A stretch of 64,000 nucleotides of DNA from Arthrobacter citreus (GTDB lineage Bacteria; Actinomycetota; Actinomycetes; Actinomycetales; Micrococcaceae), in NCBI RefSeq assembly GCF_009192745.1, contig NZ_VTFV01000007.1:124001-188000 (forward strand), given 5' to 3'. Position numbers and translations under genes: made by a program. Of the stretch, positions 59,482 through 64,000 are shown in pieces. Under the pieces are notes generated by a model. The model saw only the letters and a program-made list of their open reading frames with translations. It was not told the DNA's origin and searched no databases. The first letter of the stretch is position 1. Every line of letters starts with the position of its first letter.

Positions 59482-59510
59482 GGGGGTTGACCCTGTTCCG
59501 GGAACACAGT
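59482..59510 (+). promoter_or_regulatory. Operator-promoter element, copy 2 (for the unknown membrane protein gene)
   Basis: TTGACC at 59487-59492, then CTGTTCCGGGAACACAGT containing TGTTCC-G-GGAACA. Identical over 29 bp to the reverse complement of 58305-58333. It lies about 60 nt upstream of the ATG at 59571, the same distance as copy 1 from its gene. Confidence 0.65.
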
Positions 59511-59570
59511 GTTCCATGATTCGAACCAGGGCCGCCCATCCGGGGCGGACACGGTTTGAAAGGGCCGGAC

Positions 59571-60200
59571 ATGGAACTGAAACCAGCCAGCACCCCCGCA
59601 CTGCAGCCGTTCCGGTGGTGGCAGGCGTTTTCCCGCTCCCTCCTCCATCTGCGCCTTCACGGCCCGGACGGCGTACCCCAGACATGGTCAGTGGACGTCC
59701 GGCACGGCGGCGACGCCGACGGAGAGGTGTATGCGCATCTCTACCGTGACGGCCAGCACCTGGCACGGCTGAAGCCTCCCGCCGCATTTCCCCTTTCGGA
59801 AGGGACCATCCGTATTGCAGTGAGCACCTACGGGCTGCGGCAGGCTGACTATGTGACCCACGACGGCGCCGTGCAGCAGCTGGTGCCCGACGCTTCCTCC
59901 GCCGAAGGACTGCGTGCACATCTGGACCGGACCCGGCCGGGGCTTAGCCGGCTCATCGGCGTGGCCTCCGCACTGGTCCTCCTTGGAAGCCTTGCACTCG
60001 GTATGCCGCAGCTTCTGCAGTCGCTCACGGAAATCCCGCCGGTCGCCGAGAATTTCGGCACCTTCGTCAGCCCGTTCATCCTCCCCGCGTGGGCGAACAC
60101 ATCGCTTTTGCTGGCGGGTGCGGCCGCCAGCACGGAGCGGGCGCTGCGGCTGCGCTATAACTGGCTGCTCGACGGCGGCCTGTTCAGCGGCGGAGACTGA
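59571..60200 (+). CDS. Hypothetical membrane protein preceded by the shared operator
   Basis: No family recognised. The 209-residue protein from ATG at 59571 has a soluble N-terminal half of about 120 residues with beta-like alternation (HLRLHGPDGVPQTWSVDVRH) and two hydrophobic segments (LIGVASALVLLGSLALGMPQ, and about 170-192 ANTSLLLAGAAAS). GAAAGGG precedes the ATG. It shares its promoter element with the exporter gene and lies convergent with the MerR gene; this suggests they belong to one response. Confidence 0.75.
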   Translation: MELKPASTPALQPFRWWQAFSRSLLHLRLHGPDGVPQTWSVDVRHGGDADGEVYAHLYRDGQHLARLKPPAAFPLSEGTIRIAVSTYGLRQADYVTHDGAVQQLVPDASSAEGLRAHLDRTRPGLSRLIGVASALVLLGSLALGMPQLLQSLTEIPPVAENFGTFVSPFILPAWANTSLLLAGAAASTERALRLRYNWLLDGGLFSGGD

Positions 60201-60229
60201 CAGCGTCCGGGGCCCCAGGCGCCGGGAGT

Positions 60230-60997
60230 TCAATCAGGGCTGCGGGTGATCCGTTCCTTGCCCTCCAGCGCCATGGCGCTCATCGTCTCCTCCGCGATCG
60301 TGTTGGCCCGGAACAGCACGTCCAGCTGTGCGTCGTTGTACAGCTCCGTGAGTGCATTCCCGAAAGTCTCAACGCCGATCTGGCTTCCCCTGGGCATGTG
60401 CTCGGCAGGATTCCTTAGCCAGGGGTAGTTGACGAGGTGCTTCACGATAATTTCGGCAACCCTCTCGGCCAGTGCCTGCCGGGTCTGATCATCGGCGTCG
60501 GCAGGCAGGTTCTCGATGTCCGGCCCCGTGTCGTCGCTCTCATCCGCAGACATCTCCCGGATGTCTTCCAGAGCTTCATCATCGTAGAACCGGGTCATGA
60601 TGTGGACGATTGAACGGTCGCTCTCCGACAGACGGGAGGCAACCGATTCAAAGCCCGCAGGCACATCCGCCGGCGCCTGGTGTTCGATGATCGCTGCGAT
60701 GTGGGCCCGGGCCTGATTCAGGGCCTCAATACGCTGCTGGAGCTCCGCGTCTACCTCCCGCAGCACCTCGGGAGTTCCCCGAGCCGTGTCCGTGGCGCTG
60801 CGCAGCTGGGACAGCGGAATGCCAAGGACTGCGAGCCTGCGGATGCGCAACAGGCTCACCAGGTGCCGCACCTCGTACTGCTTGTAGCCGTTGTAGCGGC
60901 GGTCCGGCTCCTCGAGAATACCCAGCCGGTGATAGTGGCGGACGGTGTTCACCGTTGTGCCCGCCAGGTCGGCCAGTTCACGTGTACTCCAGGACAT
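60230..60997 (-). CDS. MerR-family regulator (TipA-like helix-turn-helix)
   Basis: Transcription factor with an N-terminal MerR winged helix (about 1-70: MSWSTRELADLAGTTVNTVR, YNGYKQYEVRHLVSLLRI), a dimerisation coiled coil (about 75-115: LREVDAELQQRIEALNQARA) and a C-terminal helical domain of about 140 residues which has no metal-binding Cys and so probably senses an organic ligand. ATG at 60997 follows GGAAGGATTAGGCAC. A TTCCCG-CC-CGGGAA sequence and a stretch similar to the 58305/59482 elements lie 12 nt upstream, so it may regulate itself, the exporter, the membrane protein and the divergent FMO gene. This link is inferred. Confidence 0.87.
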   Translation of the reverse strand: MSWSTRELADLAGTTVNTVRHYHRLGILEEPDRRYNGYKQYEVRHLVSLLRIRRLAVLGIPLSQLRSATDTARGTPEVLREVDAELQQRIEALNQARAHIAAIIEHQAPADVPAGFESVASRLSESDRSIVHIMTRFYDDEALEDIREMSADESDDTGPDIENLPADADDQTRQALAERVAEIIVKHLVNYPWLRNPAEHMPRGSQIGVETFGNALTELYNDAQLDVLFRANTIAEETMSAMALEGKERITRSPD

Positions 60998-61008
60998 GTG
61001 CCTAATCC

Positions 61009-61032
61009 TTCCCGCCCGGGAACGCGGTGTAC
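61009..61032. promoter_or_regulatory. Partial third copy of the operator at the MerR/FMO divergent promoter
   Basis: CCGGGAAC-GCGGTGTAC here matches CCGGGAAC-ACAGTGTTC at 59499-59515 with three changes, next to the palindrome TTCCCG-CC-CGGGAA. There is no TTGACC here. It lies 12 nt from the MerR ATG (minus strand) and about 85 nt before the FMO ATG (plus strand). Confidence 0.4.
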
Positions 61033-61115
61033 AGCACTCCCTCCGCCCTGCAGGGGAATGTTTGCCTGCCGTCAGGCATTTACCCAGTGAGCCCAGCACC
61101 CAAGGAGTACCCCGT

Positions 61116-62264
61116 ATGCCCACCGTTCCCTTCCCTGCGCGGGGACAGTCCGAAGCCGGACCCGGCCGCATCCGCCGGGCCGGCGTCGTCGTCATCGGTG
61201 CCGGCCAGGCCGGGCTTTCCGCCGGATACCACCTGAGCAGGCGCGGTTTCACAAGCGCCCTGGCCGGAGGGTACACCGAGCGGAGCTTCGTGGTGCTCGA
61301 CGCCGGGACGGCGCCCGGAGGCTCCTGGCTGCACCGCTGGGAATCGCTGACCATGGCGACCGTCAACGGCATCTTCGACCTCCCGGGTTTCCGCCAGAAC
61401 CCTCCTGCGCCCGGGACTCCTGCCCGGATAGCAGTGCCTGAATACTTCGCGGCATTCGAGGACCGCATGCAGCTTCCGATCCTCCGCCCGGTCAAGGTCA
61501 CCTCGGTGCATCCCGCGGACGGCGACCCCGACGGCGAACTCGTTGTCGAAACCGACGCCGGAACCTGGGCCGCGCGTGCGCTCATCAACGCCACCGGAAC
61601 CTGGGACAACCCGACTCTGCCGGCCTATCCGGGACGGGAGGGCTTCGCCGGGCGCCAGCTCCACACCCGGGACTACGCGTCGCTGGACGAGTTCGCCGGC
61701 CAGCGGGTAGCGGTGGTGGGCGGCGGAATTTCCGCCATCCAGCAGCTTGAAGAGATCTCCCGGGTCGCGGAGGTGTTCTGGTACACGCGGCGGGAACCGG
61801 TTTTCCGCAACGGGCCGTTCAGTGCAGAGGCCGGGAAGGATGTAGTGTCCCGGGTGGCTGCCGACGTGGAGGCCGGAAATCCCACCGGAAGCGTGGTCTC
61901 GTATACGGACCTGCTGTGGACGCCCTATGCGCTGGCGGCGAAGGAACGCGGTGCGCTGCAGCGGCGTCCGATGTTCACCGGCATCGAGCCCGATGGGGTG
62001 CGGGAGGCTGACGGGTCGCTGACCCGTGTGGATGCCATCCTGTGGGCCACCGGGTTCAGGGCTTCGCTGGGCCATCTTGACGCCCTCCGGCTGCGCAACG
62101 AGCGCGGCGGGATCGAGGTGCACGGCACCGTGGCCGCTGCGGATCCGCGGGTGCACCTGATCGGATTCGGACCCTCCCAGTCGACAGTCGGCGCAAACCG
62201 TGCCGGGCGGGATGCTGTCCGGACCCTGCTGGAGCAGTTTGACGCTGCGCCAGCCCGGGCCTGA
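61116..62264 (+). CDS. Flavin-containing monooxygenase / Baeyer-Villiger-type flavoprotein
   Basis: Class B type FAD/NADPH monooxygenase. From ATG at 61116 it has 382 residues: FAD motif GAGQAGLSAGYHL (about 28-40), the fingerprint FAGRQLHTRDY (FxGxxxHxxxY, about 175-185), NADPH motif VVGGGISA and a C-terminal ATGFRASLGHL. All main motifs are intact. The start is chosen for AAGGAG 8 nt before the ATG. It is divergent from MerR and ends 8 bp from the convergent SDR gene. The substrate (amine, sulfide, ketone or a drug) cannot be read from the sequence. Confidence 0.88.
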   Translation: MPTVPFPARGQSEAGPGRIRRAGVVVIGAGQAGLSAGYHLSRRGFTSALAGGYTERSFVVLDAGTAPGGSWLHRWESLTMATVNGIFDLPGFRQNPPAPGTPARIAVPEYFAAFEDRMQLPILRPVKVTSVHPADGDPDGELVVETDAGTWAARALINATGTWDNPTLPAYPGREGFAGRQLHTRDYASLDEFAGQRVAVVGGGISAIQQLEEISRVAEVFWYTRREPVFRNGPFSAEAGKDVVSRVAADVEAGNPTGSVVSYTDLLWTPYALAAKERGALQRRPMFTGIEPDGVREADGSLTRVDAILWATGFRASLGHLDALRLRNERGGIEVHGTVAAADPRVHLIGFGPSQSTVGANRAGRDAVRTLLEQFDAAPARA

Positions 62265-62272
62265 GGTGGCTG

Positions 62273-63022
62273 CTAGGCGAGTCCGCCGTTGGGATAAATG
62301 ACCTGTCCGTTGATCCAGCGCGAAGGTCCGGCCAGGAAGGCAGCCACCTCGGCAATGTCTTCGGGGGTGCCCAGGCGTTCCATCGGGGCAAGCTGCGCCA
62401 TGCGGTCGATGGCCTCCTGGTCCTTGCCGTCCAGGAACAGCGGGGTGGCCGTGGGACCGGGCGCAATCGCATTGACCGTGATGTCCCTTCCCCGCAGTTC
62501 CCGCGCCAGGACCGGAGTCAGGGCCTCCACGGCAGCCTTGCTGGCAGCATACGGCGCGTAGGTCGGATCCTGCAGGCGGGTCTGGCTGGACGAGACGTTC
62601 ACCAGCGCTCCGCCTCTCCGAAGCCGCTGCGCAGCGAGCTGGGAGACCACAAAGCTGCCCCGGATGTTTGTCCGGTGCATCCGGTCCAGCTCATCGAGGT
62701 CCAGGTCCACCACCGTGGAAAGGACCATGACTCCGGCGGTGTTGATCACGACGTCGATTCCGCCGAACGCGGCCTCAACCTCATCAAAGAGCCGGGTCAT
62801 GGCAACCTCGTCGGCCACATCCCCGCCCACGGCCATGGCCCGGCCGCCCGCGGCGTTCAGTTCCTTGACGACCTCCGTGGCCTTGTTGATGTTCCCCGCA
62901 TAATGCACTGCCAGGGCGAAACCGTCATTTGAGAGACGCTTTGCGATCGCCCGCCCCATTCCTCCTGATCCGCCGGTGACAACGGCAACGCGGGGTACAC
63001 GGGAGGTGCTGGACTCAGACAT
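62273..63022 (-). CDS. Classical short-chain dehydrogenase/reductase (3-oxoacyl-ACP-reductase-like)
   Basis: NAD(P)-dependent oxidoreductase. From ATG at 63022 it has 249 residues with an intact set: TGGSGGMGRAIA (cofactor), NTAGV, Ser in NVSSSQT, Tyr and Lys in PYAASKAAVEAL, and IAPGPTATPLF. GGAGCACACA precedes this ATG; an ATG at 63049 is in frame but less likely. In contrast with the SDR at 56.2 kb, catalytic residues are present. Convergent with the FMO gene. Confidence 0.9.
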   Translation of the reverse strand: MSESSTSRVPRVAVVTGGSGGMGRAIAKRLSNDGFALAVHYAGNINKATEVVKELNAAGGRAMAVGGDVADEVAMTRLFDEVEAAFGGIDVVINTAGVMVLSTVVDLDLDELDRMHRTNIRGSFVVSQLAAQRLRRGGALVNVSSSQTRLQDPTYAPYAASKAAVEALTPVLARELRGRDITVNAIAPGPTATPLFLDGKDQEAIDRMAQLAPMERLGTPEDIAEVAAFLAGPSRWINGQVIYPNGGLA

Positions 63023-63262
63023 TGTGTGCTCCGATCGAGGAGGGGCCATAGCTACATACAGCCACTAAATGGACGCCGGGGCCACCGATTTCCTGAAGAT
63101 CTGCGCGGTGAACGGCGTTCTGGCCTCAGGGCCTGCCACGCCGGGGGTATATTCCGGGCGGGCTGGACCGCGTTTCCCAGGCCTTGTGATTCCCGTCATC
63201 TTGCGTGGCCACACGTGCCACACCGGCGACGGTCCGCGGGCAGGCCAGCCGTCCTGGAGCAC

Positions 63263-63298
63263 AAAAAAGCCCCGGCCGGACATACTGTCCGCCGAGGC
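63263..63298 (-). terminator. Terminator of tRNA-Pro
   Basis: On the minus strand a GC-rich hairpin (63269-63298, including GGACA-gta-TGTCC) is followed by six T residues. It lies 16 bp after the 3' end of the tRNA gene. Confidence 0.85.
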
Positions 63299-63313
63299 GT
63301 TTTCCGTTTTCTG

Positions 63314-63387
<74 letters not shown>

Positions 63388-63513
63388 TTCCGCTGGTCCG
63401 TATCTTCCGGTTTATTTCCGGCCGAACCAACTCAAATACTCTACATCATGGTTTGCGATTTCCCCGCATCGGCGCGGCCCCGGAGGTCATCTTGGCTCCG
63501 GGGCCGGGCCATG

Positions 63514-64000
63514 CTAGCGCTTGCTGGTCTTGCCGCGCTTCTCGCGCACGCGCATCGAAACCTCGATCGGGGTACCTTCGAAACCGAAGGTCTCCCGCAG
63601 ACGGCGGGTGATAAAGCGGCGGTAACCGGGATCCAGGAACCCGGTGGTGAACAGCACGAACTTCGGGGGCCGCGAGGAGGCCTGCGTGCCGAAGAGGATG
63701 CGGGGCTGCTTGCCGCCGCGCACCGGGTGCGGGTGCGCCGCGACGAGTTCGCCCAGGAACGCGTTCAGCTTGCCCGTGGGGATGCGCTTGTCCCAGTTCT
63801 CCAGGGCCAGATCCAGGGCGGGGACAAGCTTGTCCTTGTGCCAGCCGGTCTTGGCGGAGATGTTGACGCTGGGTGCCCACTCGACGTGGGCCAGGTCGCG
63901 CTCGATCTCGATCTGCAGGTAGCGGCGGCGTTCGTCGTCGAGCAGGTCCCACTTGTTGAACGCCAGGACCAGCGCGCGGCCGGAATCGATGGCGAGCTGG
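63514..64000 (-). CDS. der: Ribosome biogenesis GTPase Der (EngA), 5' part outside the window
   Basis: Double-GTPase needed for 50S subunit maturation. Only the C-terminal 162 residues are present: the G4 motif NKWD of the second GTPase domain, [12 protein letters not shown] (G5) and the KH-like domain with [20 protein letters not shown] and [20 protein letters not shown]. Upstream codons continue beyond 64000. It lies about 125 bp upstream of tRNA-Pro, on the same strand. Confidence 0.95.
   Translation of the reverse strand, partial: QLAIDSGRALVLAFNKWDLLDDERRRYLQIEIERDLAHVEWAPSVNISAKTGWHKDKLVPALDLALENWDKRIPTGKLNAFLGELVAAHPHPVRGGKQPRILFGTQASSRPPKFVLFTTGFLDPGYRRFITRRLRETFGFEGTPIEVSMRVREKRGKTSKR

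Noticed and set aside
58305-59510. Terminal inverted repeats of a transposon carrying the Ntn hydrolase gene
   Set aside because: No transposase, no target-site duplication visible, and both copies are placed and oriented as promoters of the flanking genes.

Overview
The window is a high-GC, gene-dense chromosomal segment from an actinobacterium, most likely Arthrobacter in the broad sense (Micrococcaceae). Evidence for this: a polyphosphate glucokinase, mycothione reductase (mycothiol is confined to actinobacteria), DivIVA/SepF next to ftsZ, GarA-type FHA protein, class II DAHP synthase, frequent GTG starts, and a MurE substrate motif that fits L-Lys rather than diaminopimelate peptidoglycan. 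No insertion sequence, integrase, CRISPR array or rRNA gene is visible, and no gene-free stretch exceeds about 300 bp.

Layout. 1-1.5 kb: end of map and ppgK on the plus strand, closed by a 30-bp perfect inverted repeat. 1.6-28.2 kb: one long minus-strand run that reads, in transcription order, mraZ, rsmH, ftsL, ftsI, murE, murF, mraY, murD, ftsW, murG, murC, ftsQ, ftsZ, pgeF, yggS, sepF, yggT, divIVA, lspA, a RluA-type pseudouridine synthase, dnaE, hisD, nrdR. It is the division and cell-wall (dcw) cluster plus replication, translation and metabolic genes, with many 4-nt or end-to-start overlaps. A promoter with three MraZ-type direct repeats lies in front of mraZ. 28.5-43.1 kb: a DUF3040 membrane protein, dinB, a lipoprotein, a polyprenyl synthase, an Rv2175c-type DNA-binding protein, a LysM-transglycosylase, a PASTA Ser/Thr kinase (PknL type), class II DAHP synthase, PlsC, an esterase and membrane-protein pair, a ROK glucokinase and a long-chain acyl-CoA ligase. 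The gene order of 9-43 kb recalls Mycobacterium tuberculosis Rv2145c-Rv2187. 43.2-51.8 kb: mycothione reductase, pyruvate carboxylase, an orphan ParA, and the Rv1827-Rv1830-like set (garA, MerR, bifunctional nuclease, MerR).

52-63 kb looks like accessory DNA rich in redox, detoxification and export genes: a rifampicin-monooxygenase-like flavoprotein, a PQQ-dependent-type sugar dehydrogenase lipoprotein, a ferric-reductase-like membrane flavoprotein, a divergent SDR lacking the YxxxK pair, an RBBP9/YdeN-like hydrolase, a small multidrug-export-family protein, a choloylglycine/penicillin-acylase-family Ntn hydrolase, an unknown membrane protein, a TipA-like MerR regulator, an FMO/Baeyer-Villiger-type flavoprotein and a second SDR. 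The most unusual signal is here: an identical 29-bp element, TTGACC plus a TGTTCC-G-GGAACA palindrome, stands in inverted orientation on both sides of the Ntn hydrolase gene, as a promoter/operator for the exporter on one side and the unknown membrane protein on the other; a partial copy lies at the MerR gene start. I propose a small MerR-controlled export/detoxification regulon.

The window ends with a tRNA-Pro(GGG) and the 3' part of der. Functional links inside the window: PASTA kinase, Rv2175c-like protein and GarA are a known kinase-substrate type set; MraZ, DivIVA, SepF, FtsZ and the McdR-like MerR protein all bear on division and polar growth; LysM-transglycosylase may be under an MtrA-like site.
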